This document shows, piece after piece, positions 25,601-37,526 of a DNA stretch of 64,000 nt. Position 1 is the first letter of the stretch; every line of letters starts with the position of its first letter. A model generated the notes under the pieces. The model worked only from the letters and a program-made list of their open reading frames with translations, ran no database searches and had not been told where the DNA came from. A program made the translations under genes and the position numbers. Source of the stretch: Anaeramoeba flamelloides (Eukaryota > Metamonada > Anaeramoebidae); the NCBI GenBank assembly GCA_027625915.1, contig JANTQA010000012.1, positions 7,276,501 to 7,340,500 of the forward strand, given 5' to 3'.

Positions 25601-27847
25601 GTCCCAGAGAATTTGGAAAATTATGTCCAAGGCAGCATACTACTGTAGAATAAAGTAATTCTTCTCCGTTATTTGAAATTTTTGAGAGGAAAGTTATGCC
25701 TTGTTCATCCACATATTGAGTACAATTCTCTCGATAGGCACCCTTAGTTGTTGGGAAAGCATCATTTCTGTTTCCCACCTGATACCCATCAGTGTAACCA
25801 CCGATATAGATATTCTCATTTGAATCTAAAATAATTGCCTTTGCTACATCGGGCAAATTCGACGACAAATAAAGATACCAAACTAAATCGTTTCCTGAAC
25901 ACAATTTAAATACAATGGCATCGAAATTACTTTCATCATTTGAAGTGAAACTAAAATTACCCTTTCTTTCTCTTGAATTTGAATTGCCTATTTTCATGTT
26001 TTTTTATTTTATTAGATCAAAAAAATATGTTTTAATTATGATTTTTTTTTATTTATGTTTTTCAGAAAAGAGTGTAATTTTAGCGTTTTTACAAAAAGTT
26101 TGTGGTTTCGAGAAAAGGATAATTTGGAAAATAAATAAAAATCAGAAAAAAAAAATGAAATAATAATTTTTTATTTCCCCAACAAAAAATAACATGTCTT
26201 TAATAATCCTTATCACTTTTACCAAGCTTGAGAATTTTATAATTTTTTTCCCCTTTCAAAGTGTTGGAAAGTGTTTGAAAGATTCAAAGTTTTATAAAAA
26301 GTAATGATATTTTTTGTCCTGTTATATGGTAAATAATTATTATTTAGAGAGTATAGTTTATTGTTCCTTTAAACGAATTTTCTTTCAATTTTATATTACT
26401 TATATTTTGTGTATTTTTTACATTAGTCTCAAATACAAATATAAACAGTTATTATATTGGAAAAAATGATATTGTAGGTAAATTAAGATATGTATTGTAA
26501 TATTTTTATAACAAGAGTACACTTGGTGTTTTCTATTACAAGTTCAAATTAACTATTTGTTAATAATTTAAGCTCAGTAATAAAGTGAAAAATATTATTC
26601 AAATTATATTCAATCTAACATTTTGATTTTTTGTTTTACTTTTTATTTTTATTTCTTTTCAAAAAAATTAAAGCGCAATAGCACTGAAAGTAAAAGGTAA
26701 ACTAAATAAAAAATATTTTTTTTAAACACAAAAACGTTTGCACAAAAATTCTTTATCATTTTTTTTTTTAGTTTCCCAGCTATAATCATTCGAACGAGGT
26801 GTATATTTTAATTAATAACAATTTTTTTTTTTTTTTTTTATTCAAAAATATATTTTCTGATAACTTTTTTTTATTTATATAAGATTAAAAATTATTGAAA
26901 AGTTCAAAATTTATTTAACTTTTGGTTAGTTATTATTAATACTAAAATGAAATTATATTTGTTTGAATTATATTTTTCAAGATATTTGAATATTACTTTA
27001 TAATTTAGTAAAAATAAAACAATAAAATAACAAATAAATGAAAAAAATGAATATATTGATACATACCTGCCCCTATGATACAACCTTCTGAATCAAACAC
27101 TGCATCTTGGACCTCGTCTGCCCCATTCCAACCTAAATAGGTTGAATAAGTAGGATCTATTATTAAAAATTGATTTTTATCAAAATTTGGATCATTTATA
27201 TGAAACATAACAGAATATTCTTTTTCTTTTTCTTTTCCTTTTTGGTTTTCTTTCTTATTGCCATTTAAGTTTAGATTCATAATGAAATTTCCTTTTAATT
27301 GAAGATTGTTTTGAAAAAAAATTGGGTTTGATTCTTCAAAAATAAGTTTATTTGTTAATCGTGAGTGAAATTGTAAATTTCCATTTTGTTTGGAAATATT
27401 TATTTTTAAATTCTTGCTAAATTTAAAGTTCCATTTGATTTTCGAAATTTTACGTCCTGAGTCAAGTTCAAAAATGGATTTAATTTTGGCTTTCCCTGTT
27501 TCAAATATCAAATCGACACCTTCAAAAATGTTTGAGTATTTGATTCCAGAATAATTGGGAACTGATGTAATCCTTTTTGTGTCAAAGAAATAGTTTGTTT
27601 TTGATGATAATTTGCCAAAAGCAGAGATCTGGCTGAAATTTGAATTTTCAATAAACATTTCAATTGTGTGTTCATTGGCTGTAAAAAAAATTGATTTTTT
27701 TGTAAAATACCATTTTCCTTGATTGAACGTATTCCCAACATATTTGATATTATCTTGATAAAACCCTTCATTTTTTACAAAGAAATTTGGTATTTGATAT
27801 TCAAAATGTGGATTTTTTTGGCTATTTTTGAAAAAAATATATATCAA
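16091..27847 (-). CDS. SBBP beta-propeller / GCC2-GCC3 repeat multi-pass membrane protein, three exons found
   Basis: Exons are about 27847-27067, 25987-24710 and 18804-16091; both junctions are GT-AG, phase 1, and read smoothly (IIGAG-NSNS, NSSTG-NKDIQ). Exon 1 matches the domain that precedes SBBP repeats in bacterial proteins (FFVKNEGFYQDNIKY near the start, FLIIDPTYSTYLGW near the end). Exon 2 carries SBBP repeats such as DSNENIYIGGYTDG. Exon 3 has about twenty Cys-rich GCC2/GCC3 repeats of the form CxxCxxGTYxxxxG, then about seven hydrophobic helices starting at YIYLLIVIIVVIAFLSIF, a WYDRFGWIFLNYK motif seen in related multi-pass domains, and a cytosolic coiled coil. It is probably a surface receptor or adhesion protein of at least 1,580 residues. 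No ATG lies in frame at the 5' end, so the N terminus is incomplete or on another exon. The ligand and role are unknown. Confidence 0.87.
19240..19750 (+). repeat. dispersed repeat F, copy 1
   Basis: About 510 bp recurring in the same orientation at 37575-38070, with shared segments such as TGAAAAGTTTGCAAATAAAT, GAGATTAGATTTAGTTATTC and ATTATAATAGA. The middle third (19380-19500) has a coding look, with Glu/Lys-rich codons then a patch reading EKEIRFSYSNG, but stops interrupt it in both copies. It lies in the 5.9-kb intron. Confidence 0.8.
22853..23288 (-). repeat. dispersed repeat E, copy 2
   Basis: Reverse complement of 655-1085, with the same landmarks in the opposite order. It lies inside the 5.9-kb intron of the SBBP/GCC2-GCC3 gene. 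Confidence 0.8.
25988..27066 (-). other. 1.1-kb intron of the SBBP/GCC2-GCC3 gene
   Basis: Donor GTATGT at 27066 and acceptor AAAATAG at 25988 join GCA-G to GC-AAT. The content is plain A+T-rich sequence without a recognisable element. Confidence 0.85.
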
Positions 27848-28001
27848 AATAAATAAAATAGTTTTTATTTTTATTTTTATTACAATTTAAGGAGGAGTTC
27901 TTAACTCTTCTTATTTATTATTTGGTTTTTTTTTTAATTTGTACTTTTATTAACAATCCATAGATTTTTGAAATAATAATCAGAATTTAAAAAAAAAAAG
28001 A

Positions 28002-28803
28002 CTGTTGTTAGCTTTTCTTGGGGTTTCTGTTTATTTGATAAATCAATAGATTCTGTTTAATTCTTGTGAAACATGGAAAGAAACTGTAGGGTTTTTTTAG
28101 TTTTTGAAATAAAAAGAAAATATCTGAAATTTTTGGATAATTTCACAAAATTAAAAAAAAACTGCCATTAAATTTTCTTGAGTTTTCTGTTTATTTGTAA
28201 AAAAATTGGTTTTTGAGATAAAACAGAAAACCTTAAACAAACCTATTCACTCGAAGGCACTCTACGGACACTTTTCATTAGGTTTTCCAGTATTTGTAAG
28301 ATTTGTTTAAAATCACCATTAGACTCTATTCTTTTGAATACTGGGAAAACAGCCGTTAGGTTTTCTGGAGTTTTCTGTTTGTTTAGAAAATCAATAGGTT
28401 TTTGTTAGATTTTTCTTTATTCTTTTGAATTTGAGAATAGAAAAGTTAGGTTTCCTTGGGGTTCAATATTTTATCTGTAAAACCAATTGATTTTACAGAT
28501 AAACAGTAAACCCCAAGAAAAAGTACATTATCTTTTTCTTAATTTTAGATATTAAAAGAAAATTAATTGAAATTTTGTTTTTATTACTTAATTTTAAAAT
28601 AACATCCATTAAGTATACTTAAGTTTTCCTGTTGATTTGCAAAATCAATTGATTTTTCAAATAAACCGAAAACCTCAAGAAAATTGCCATTAGTTTTTTT
28701 TACTTATTGAAATTAAAAGAAAATTTCTATATTTTCGTTTTGTTTCAAAAATTAAAAAAAAAAAAAAATAGGTATTTGACGACACTTGAAAGTATTCTAG
28801 GGA
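28002..28803. mobile_element. modular hairpin element HP, copy 2
   Basis: A chain of inverted modules with the same phrases as the copy at 5187: TTTTCTTGGGGTTT, AAATAAACCGAAAACC, CTATTCTTTTGAATA and their complements, ending with GACGACACTTGAAAGT. The non-palindromic flank found in copies 1 and 3 was not seen here. Confidence 0.6.
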
Positions 28804-29251
28804 ACTTTTTTCTACACTCCTGGTTCCTAAATTTTTATTGATTTGTATTTTTTTTCTCTTTTTACTTGTTGTTTTTTGTTTTGGATTTGTTCAGAAAATT
28901 TTTAATAATTTTTATTAGTTGATTTTGAATAATTTTATCGTGAAGATCCAAAATAAATATTTCCAATTAAAAAAATGTATTTTTAATCGAAATTGAACCA
29001 ATTATAGGAATTAAAATAAGCCTAATCTAACTCACTTGATACAATTAAATCAAATCAATTAAAAAAAAAACAGTAATATTTACCGTATAGCATTTCATTC
29101 ACTTGCCTAAAATATCAAAAAAAAAATAATAAAATTGTACACACTACTGGCAAAAAAGAATTGAATAAAAATTAACACCAGGGTGGATCATTTTCTATTT
29201 GATATTTATTTAACTTATAAAATAGATTAAAATACAATATAATAACGTGTA

Positions 29252-29738
29252 TTGTAGTCAAAATAGCACATACAGAAAAGTTTAATATGCATTTCAAAAT
29301 AAAAAATATTTTTTTTTTTGCTCTAGAAAATCTATATATTAACAATCCCAGAAATTGGTAACAAAAAAAAGTAAATATGGTATTGGTTTCTCTAAGTTCG
29401 ATTATTACAGTTGAAATTGCAAAAAATGAAGGATCAAATAGTAAGATTTTTCTCAAAAAATAAAGTTGTTTTTGAAGATAATTTTTAATCAAAACAAAAA
29501 AACCTAAAAAACTTTAAATAAAACTGTGAAAAGTACGAATAATTTTTAGAAAAAAAAAGCATTCTAAAGTTAAAATTTACTGAAAAAATCAGGGTTTAGT
29601 TTTCAAAATTGATTTGAAATTAGGTATATTATTGGATATTCAATTAGATTTTATATTGAAACAAGAAGAAAAAAAAGCAGTGACTATATTTTGAAACGTG
29701 AGTTATAGGCTTTTTGGTAAACATTTTTTTGATCACTG
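29252..29738 (+). mobile_element. family A Tc1/mariner-like element, copy 1
   Basis: 487 bp between TA dinucleotides (29250-29251 and 29739-29740). The right end reads TTGATCACTG and the left TTGTAGTCAAAATAG; the conserved interior includes AATGAAGGATCAAAT and GAAACAAGAAGAAAAAAAAG. No intact transposase is present. Confidence 0.82.
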
Positions 29739-30259
29739 TAAAGCAATAATATCAAAATTTCAGAAAATATAAAAAACATATATAACTCGAAGATCAATTT
29801 TGTTTGATTAACTGTTAAAATCAAATTTTCTTAATTAAAATGTTATCTGAAAGTCCAAAAAAGGAAGATTGATTAAATCACCAAGAAAAATACAATTTCT
29901 AATCGATTTTATAAAGATCATTTTATTTGGTAACAAATAACTTTGAAATTATTTTAGGAACTTGAAATAAAAATTTTCATTTATCAATTGAAATAACAGT
30001 ATTGAAAATCATGAGATTATAATCAAGCATAATAAATTTACTATCATGATAATTGACTGAATTTTGTTATTATAAATTCTTTCACTTTTTAATAGCTATT
30101 TCACGTCAAAGATAATATTCTTTATTTTTAATTTGAAAATTTGTTTGATCAAATATCAATACTTATTAAATTTTGTAAAGGAACATGTATTTTTGATTTC
30201 TTTTTTACAAAAAATGAACAAACAGTATTAATTCTGTTAAAATCATATTTTCCTTTGAT

Positions 30260-30440
30260 CAGTTTCACTTTTAAGGTACAAACTTTGGGCAGAATTTAAG
30301 GTACAAAAAATCTCAAATTGAGGCACAAAATTTGGTCTTTAATTTGTGTAAAAAAAAAAAAAATCTAAAAAATTTATTAATTTGAATTTTTTTTTACCTT
30401 AAATTTTATTGAAAGTTTGTAACCTAAAAGTGGAACTGGC
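30260..30440. mobile_element. family B palindromic MITE, copy 2, worn
   Basis: The left end reads CAGTTTCACTTTTAAGGTAC and the right AAAAGTGGAACTGGC; the interior has AAATCTCAAATTGAGGCAC. TA flanks are not preserved on the left. Shorter and more diverged than the other copies. Confidence 0.7.
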
Positions 30441-30612
30441 TAAAGGTTAAATTATTCTCGTAGGTTTAATAAGAAAGATTAATTAAATCATATAATATCT
30501 CCTTTCTAATTGGTTTTGTGAAGATCTTTACAGTATTTATGACAAATAACTTGTCAATTATTTTGGAAACTGGATTTAAAATTTTTCATTTAGAAATTTG
30601 ATAATAATCTCA

Positions 30613-31034
30613 GGACTATCTAAAATAAAGCCACCAAGGGAGTCTAACAAAATTAAAACATCAGTGAATTACACTTTTTATTTCTTGAAATCCAGAAGAA
30701 CTATTAAATTTCGAAAAATTTAGGAATAGTCATCTTTAGTGAGATCAGACAGTTAATTGCAAGATGGTAGTAAAAACCACAACCCAATATTTTTCTTCTA
30801 ATTGAAGTATTGTCTAGTTTCCAATAAAAACCTATGAATAAATGGACTTGGAAGAAACAAGGTTGGTTTACGGGTTTTACTACCATCTTCCAATTAAGTA
30901 TCTAATCATTCACAATTATCTATTTGTAAAAGTTTGAGATTTTATCTTCTTCTTGATCTAAAGCGATAAAGGGTCTAATTCACTGATGCTTTAATTTTGT
31001 TAGACCCCCTTGGTGGCTTTATTTTAGATAGTCC
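30613..31034. mobile_element. 422-bp element with about 60-bp terminal inverted repeats (family C)
   Basis: The ends are GGACTATCTAAAATAAAGCC and its exact complement. Pairing continues through CACCAAGGG, TCTAACAAAATTAAA and ATCAGTGAATTA with only a few mismatches. A second nested pair lies inside (AAGATGGTAGTAAAA near 30761 and its complement near 30880). It is non-coding. Good arm identity suggests a younger insertion than its neighbours. The superfamily is unassigned because no clear target duplication is visible. Confidence 0.82.
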
Positions 31035-31129
31035 TTAAATATTGGAGAAAAAAGATGAAACACAATTTTTTATTGGAAACGGTAAAGAATAACGTAAACA
31101 TAAAAACTGAAAAGTAAGATCTAATAATA

Positions 31130-31325
31130 CAGCCAGTTCCACTTTTAAGAAAAAATCTTTGAATAAAAATTAAGGCACAAAAAAAATCTCAAATTACGGC
31201 ACAAAATTCAAATTCTAGTAAAATAATTTGTGAAAATTAAAATTCAGAATTTTGTGAATTAATTTGAGATTTTTTTGGGACTTAAATTCCGTTGAAAGTT
31301 TGTATCTTAAAAGTGGAACTGGCTG
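31130..31325. mobile_element. family B palindromic MITE, copy 3
   Basis: 196 bp flanked by TA (31128-31129 and 31326-31327), with ends CAGCCAGTTCCACTTTTAAG and its near complement, and interior AAAAATCTCAAATTACGGC. Confidence 0.86.
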
Positions 31326-33583
31326 TAAGAAAAAAAAACAAATGATTAAAAGGAACAAAAACAATTTAGGTCTACTTTTTTTCCAAATCTTTATTATAAG
31401 TTCTGAAGATCCCAAAAATATTCAATTTTTTTGAAGAAATTTATAATAATTAATTAACCAAAGAAAAATTTCAAACCAAAAGATAGTATTAAAAAAACTG
31501 TTATTTTTCAGTGTAATTCAATGTATTTCTTTGGGAAGCTAATTTTTTTCTTCTCTGAATTGATTTTACTTTTCATTTTCAGGTTCTATTAATGTTCAAT
31601 TGAAAAACCGTGTTTTACTTTTTCTCTCTTTTTCACTTTTTTTCCCAAACGGTAAACATCTTTTCACATTTCAAAAGCAAAAAGGTGAAACCAGTAGGTA
31701 CCAAGAAATTTAACCCTGCAATCAGTACAAATTTTACAAGATAATTTAAACGTTTAATTGAAAGCACAATGAATTTTTGGGTTATTTTTTCTCAACAAAT
31801 TATAATTTTTACAAAAGTTCTTTAAAGTTTCAAAACCAATGGGCCTGTTCCTATGAACAATTTAGATCGTTGATCTTCTTTGTATTTGGAGAAAAAGTGA
31901 AAATTCTATTAAATTTGATTCTCCCTTTAATTTTGTACCTAAAATCGAGCGATCTCATTTGGAATCAAGAAATATTTTGTGTGCTTCCTTTTTATCACTG
32001 TTGACTCAAAAAAATTTTCTTATAAGAAAAAAATACAAAAACCAAATAAGGTTTTTTTTGTCAATGACAAAAAAACAAAAAAACAAAAAAAAGAATTTAC
32101 GTATTGTTTTTCATTCCATAATTATATGTGCCATTTTCTGTTAATAGTGGACCTATGTTGGCCAAATGGCCCAATTGCTGGTTAACTGGACTAAACTGTG
32201 AAGTTAAATTCAATAAAACAAGAAATAATAAACATTTGTTTATAAATTTGTTCTGTTTTTCCATTCAGAAAATAAAAAAAAAAAATAAAATACTCCCTTT
32301 CAAAAATAAAATAATTTTTTTGATATTTTATTTATTTCACAAATTCTGGATATTTGGTAACCCAATTTTTTCTCATTTAAGGAAAGAAATTTGACAACAA
32401 TGACTTTCTTCAAAGTCACTTTTACAAAAAAACATAGAAACATTTCTTTGTTGCTTAAAATTTAATTTATTCAAATCTTATTACGAAAAGAATTAAAATT
32501 GAAACAACAGTCTTTGGACTTTTAAACACGAACACTCAATAACATAATAAGGTATAAAAATATTTTATTTTAGCAAAGATTTTTGGATGATGCGTCACAA
32601 TTAATTTTAACAATTATTTATTGAGTTAACGAAAAAAAGAAGCATTATCTATCTTAAGGATGAATAAATATTACTTAAAAAACTTTTTTGTCATATGTGT
32701 GGTCTTATAGTGTTTACTAAAAAGTCGGATGTTTAAATGTTATTCAATTTATATATCTCATTATTTTAATAACTTGATCTCTATACATTTATTTCTTCAG
32801 TCCCCTTTGGGAAATGAATTTAAGGGGTGGTTCTATGAATTAAATGATTGCTATGTCATTTTTAGTTGATCATAATATTTATAGATATTTCCGAAAAATT
32901 AATCTCAAACAGTTTTGCTATTATTTATTTTTCTGGAAAAAGGAAACACATTTTGATTATTGTTGGTCGAATAAATATAACACAATTTTTCTTCAGAGTT
33001 TTTCAAAATAAAAAAACATATTCAAGGAAAGTAATTTTTATTTCGATATCGGAACAAGACAAACAAAAAAATTGACAACCTAAATGGAAATCAAACTTTG
33101 CTGTGGGTGAGTTTAAATAGGAACTCGATCTAATTTTTCGACTTTTTTGGTTCAAGCGGCCAAGATATTTTTATTTTAACTCTTCTGAAATAATGAGCAA
33201 ATCAGCTTATACTAAGGGATTAAATTTCGTGTCAGTAAAATGCGTAATCTGTAAAATATCTTATTATTTCGTTTTTCTTTTCAAAATGAGAATAAATTAA
33301 ATCTGGAAATTAGCTATTGATAACATAACATTCTGAAAGCAAACAAGCCAGTGGAACTTTTAGCTTCTCTACTCAATTTTCAAAATTCTTATCTTGCTTT
33401 TCGAGAGATTCCTTCTACTTGTTCTCAAAAATGGTATTTTCTTCAGACAATCCCAAAATAAGAAAAAAAACCCACTTAAAATTTTTTCCTTATTTAGACA
33501 ATTATTAGCAAATAGGGTGTTTTCGCTTTTGACGATTTTTTTTCAGCCCAATGTTTACTTTAATTTTTGTATAACAAATTTTA

Positions 33584-34036
33584 CTGTTGTTAAAATAATC
33601 CTTTCTGTTCCAAAAAGTTTTAATTCATCTCTCAAAAATAAAAATCTTGTTTTTTTCTTAGTGAAGATCTATACATTAACCAATCAAAGAAAATGACAAT
33701 AAACACGAAGTAAATATGGTACTGATTCCTTAAAGTTCTATTATTTCAAAAGAAATTGTAAAAATGAAGGATCAAATCGGAAAACTTGATCATCAAACCA
33801 AAAAAACAAAAAATTTTAAAAAAATCGTCAAAATTACGAAAAATTTTTGACTAATGGCATTCCATAATTTAAAATTTTACTGAAAATATCCATAAATTGA
33901 CCTTCAAAATTGAATTCAATATTATATAATCCGAACAGTAAATTGGATGTTTCATTGAAACAAGAAGAAAAAAAAGCAGGGATTATATTTTGAAACACTA
34001 AATATGTTAATTTGGCAGACTTGATTTTGATCACTG
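33584..34036 (+). mobile_element. family A Tc1/mariner-like element, copy 2
   Basis: About 453 bp. The left flank is TA (33582-33583) with TGTTGTTAAAATAA following; the right end is TTGATCACTG, where the TA flank has decayed to GA. The interior is shared with copies 1, 3 and 4, including CTTGTTTTTTTCTTAGTGAA. Confidence 0.8.
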
Positions 34037-35012
34037 GACTATGATAGTAGTTCTGTAAAAAAAATTAACAATAAATTCTATTTGATAATGGAATAAAAAA
34101 AACTTTGTTAAAAAATCCAACTAATACGAAGAATGTTGTGATTAGTGATTTTTGAATTGGGGATCTTTATTGAACCTGAAAATGAAAAAGAAAATTAATT
34201 ATCGTTCACATAAAAATTGTAAAAGTGAAAAACAATTACAACACAATTTGTCATTTGGAACCTTAGTACATTCTAAAAAAGAAATATAAGATCAATATTA
34301 ATAAAAGAAAAAATAAATAATTAAACTCAAAAAAAAGGGGACCAAACACAATAATAGTTTTTTTAATATTATCTTTTGAAATGGAGTTTTTGTTTGATTG
34401 ATCTATTATTAAAAATTTGTTGAAAGAATTGATTATTTTTGAGATCTCCAAAACCACTCACTCTAAAGATTTCCATAATAAAGCAGATTCAAATTCTATT
34501 TGTTGGTTTGATTGAAAATAATATAATGGATTATTATTAAAAGTTGATTTGTTTCTTTTGTTAATAGATCTTACTTTGAATTTTCAGGTTTTATTAAATC
34601 CCCAATTAAAAACCTTGTTTCACTTTTTTTCCACAATGGTCACTTCATTTTCATCTCGTTTTCTTTTTAAAATTGAAAGATCAAAACCAGAAACAACAAA
34701 TTACTACTTCACTGAAAACTCGATTACAAATTGAAAAATATGGAAATAAAATTAACATTTTCTCCAATTTTAATTTCAAATTACAGCGTTGATCAATCAC
34801 TAATAGCTCTAAATTCACTCTTTCATCTTTAGAGAGTAAATCTTCCACTGAGTATCTAGAAAAGTTAATGCTGTGATTAGACTCTTAAGTCTCTGAAGAA
34901 GAAGATTCAAATATCTTTTAGTCATTTAGTCCCTCGACTTTGAAAAAAACCGGGAAATAAAGATTATTCTGTTACTGTTATTTGAATTATCAATTGGCAA
35001 AATTTCAAACTA

Positions 35013-35493
35013 CTATTGTCAAAATAAAGTGTGTAAAAAAATATAATGCTTCTCTTCAAAATAAAAAATCTTGTTTTTTTCTTAGTGAAGACCTATGCAT
35101 TAACCAATCAAAGAAACCAACAATAAACCCTAAAGAAATATGGTGTTGGTTTCTTAAAGTACTATTATTTAAAAAGAAATTCTAAAAATGAAGGATCAAA
35201 TTGCAAAATTTATCTCAAAACATAGATTAAATTTTTGATAAATTTTTATTGTCAAAAAAAACGAAAAAATTTCCAAAGAATTGAGAAAATTATGGAAAAT
35301 TTTCAACTATTTACATTCCTAATTGAAATTTGATTGACAATTACAAGACCATTACTTTTAAAATTAATTTTTACTTATGTATACTATCTGGAAGTAAATT
35401 GGGTGTTGCATTAAAACAAGAAGAAAAAAAAATCATGGATAATATTTAGAAACCTGGATTATATTCTTTGTGGACACGTTATTTTGATCACTG
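35013..35493 (+). mobile_element. family A Tc1/mariner-like element, copy 3
   Basis: 481 bp, with TA on both sides (35011-35012 and 35494-35495), left end CTATTGTCAAAATAA and right end TTATTTTGATCACTG. The interior is closest to copy 4, sharing GAAACCAACAATAAACCCTA. Confidence 0.85.
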
Positions 35494-35996
35494 TACCTTT
35501 TCCATATTTTTCTTTTCTAAATACAGTTTTCAAAATAGAAGTACGTAATTCTTACTACACTTGAAAAGGGAAATTGAAAATGAATTCCGATTTAGATTTT
35601 GAAATACAAGTATAAAAAAATTGTTGAAAAAATATAATAGTTTTTGAGACCCCAAAACGACTGGAACCGATTTTGAGAAAAAAATAGATTGAAAATAATA
35701 AAATACAATATTCTTCAAAGTTAATTTGTTTGATCGATAATATGATTTTACTTTTTTTTCAGCTTCTATTCCAGATCAAAATTAAAAACCATGTTGGCCT
35801 TATTTTCCGATTTCATTTTTATACCTTAGAATATAATCTTTTAAAGAAAATAAATTCCTTAAAATTTATTATGACAATAAAAAATCAGTAATGTTCAAGC
35901 AATCAAAAAATTATGAAAAAAAATTGGATCTCAAAAAATGGAGGAATATCTGATATTTTTGAAAAACATTTCTATTTCTATTTGATTTCTTAAACA

Positions 35997-36590
35997 AAAA
36001 TAATTGTTGTTAATAGTAGTACGATTTTGAAAAGTCTCTAGTCGAGAAAAAAGGACAATTGTGGGGTAAAAAAAGTATTAAAAGGATGTTACAATGAATT
36101 TTCTTTTAACTCAACTTTAGGATATTTTTTTGAAGAGATAATAACACATAGTTTTGAAAACACTCCACTCATCTAAAAAAACTCAAATACGGTTAAAAAA
36201 TAACTGATAATAAATATTACCGTGTCCTAGGTACATTGAAATTCAAAAGAATAGAGAAAACTCAAAGAATTTACTCTATTCTTAAAAATTAAAAAAAAAA
36301 AAAAAACAACAAAAGTGTCCGTAGAGTGTCGTCAAGTACCTAGGTTTTCTTAGGTTTTTTGTTTTATTTGTAAAATCTATCGATTATACCAATAAAAAGA
36401 AAACCCAACTGCATTTTTTTTTTTACTTTTTGAAAGAAATTGAAAATTTATGGAAATTTTCTGCATATCTCACAAAATCAAAAAAAAACCTCAACGAAAG
36501 TGTTCTAGGTTTTCCAGAATTTAAAAGAATAGAGAAAAATCTTTGATTTTACTCAATTCTTTTAAATTCTGGAAAACCTAACGGAAAATC
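35997..36590. mobile_element. modular hairpin element HP, copy 3 (inverted relative to copy 1)
   Basis: 35997-36235 is the reverse complement of 5645-5872; it is followed by palindromic modules with CTCTATTCT, CTAGGTTTTCTTAGG, TTTTACTCAATTCTTTTAAA and GGAAAACCTAACGG. Together with copy 1 it shows that the flank belongs to the element. Confidence 0.72.
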
Positions 36591-37180
36591 AAATAAATAA
36601 TATTTTTTCCAATTTAAAAGAACAAATACTTCTTTAATTGCCAAAATAATTGATTTCCTATTTGAAAAATATTCATCAGATTTAAAATGGTGTTAAAATA
36701 TAATGAAATGACCTCTTAACTGTCAAGAAAAAATTTTTCAAATTTTTTACTATTAAATTGAAAAATAATATTACTGGAAAATTGTATTTACCAACTCAAA
36801 TTGTAAAATATCTTTAAAAATATTTTTTTAGCAAATATCCTTTATGAACCAATAGTGTTTATTCTAATTGAAGTTATTAAAAAGGGTAAAATTAGAAAAT
36901 ATTTAATTTTTTTTTGTGAATTTTTTTTAATGATAATGTTTATGAAGTATACATTAATAAAATCCAAATTTTCACATTAAAAATTAAATAAACTTGATAC
37001 TAAATTCGAAATAATTTTTAAATTATATATTTATTACAAATCAACTATTGATAAAACCTCAATTATTAAAAGCCCAATAAACTGAACCCCATTTCACTCA
37101 AATTATGCCAATGAAAAAATGAAAATTCACAATTTTTATGAAAAAAAAAAAAAAAATAAACATAAGATTGTTTATAAATA

Positions 37181-37526
37181 CAGTTAATTTCACATATAAG
37201 GCACAAACTATCAATGAAATTTAAGGTACAAAAAAATCTCAAATTAAATCACAAACTTATAATTTTTATTTTTTACAATTTATTTTAAGAGAATTTGAAT
37301 TGTGTGCATTAATTTGAGGGTTTTTTATACCTATAAATTCGTTAAAAGTTTTTGTCTTGATAGTGAAATAACTCTATTTATGAAATTTTTTAATTTTTAT
37401 TTTTCGAAAAAGATTTTTTTTAATAAAGTATTCTTGAGAAATATCTGAATTTTGTGTCTTAATTTGAGATTTTTATTTGTCCTCAAATTTCGTTGAAAGT
37501 TTGTGCCTTAAAAGTGGAACTGACTG
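37181..37526. mobile_element. family B palindromic MITE, copy 4, enlarged
   Basis: 346 bp between TA dinucleotides (37179-37180 and 37527-37528), with ends CAGTTAATTTCAC and GTGGAACTGACTG. A second family B-like end lies within it (37300-37380), so it looks like one element joined to part of another. Confidence 0.75.

Noticed and set aside
29172-29492. Minus-strand frame of 106 residues
   Set aside because: Most of it lies in family A copy 1, and the matching frame is not kept in the other copies.
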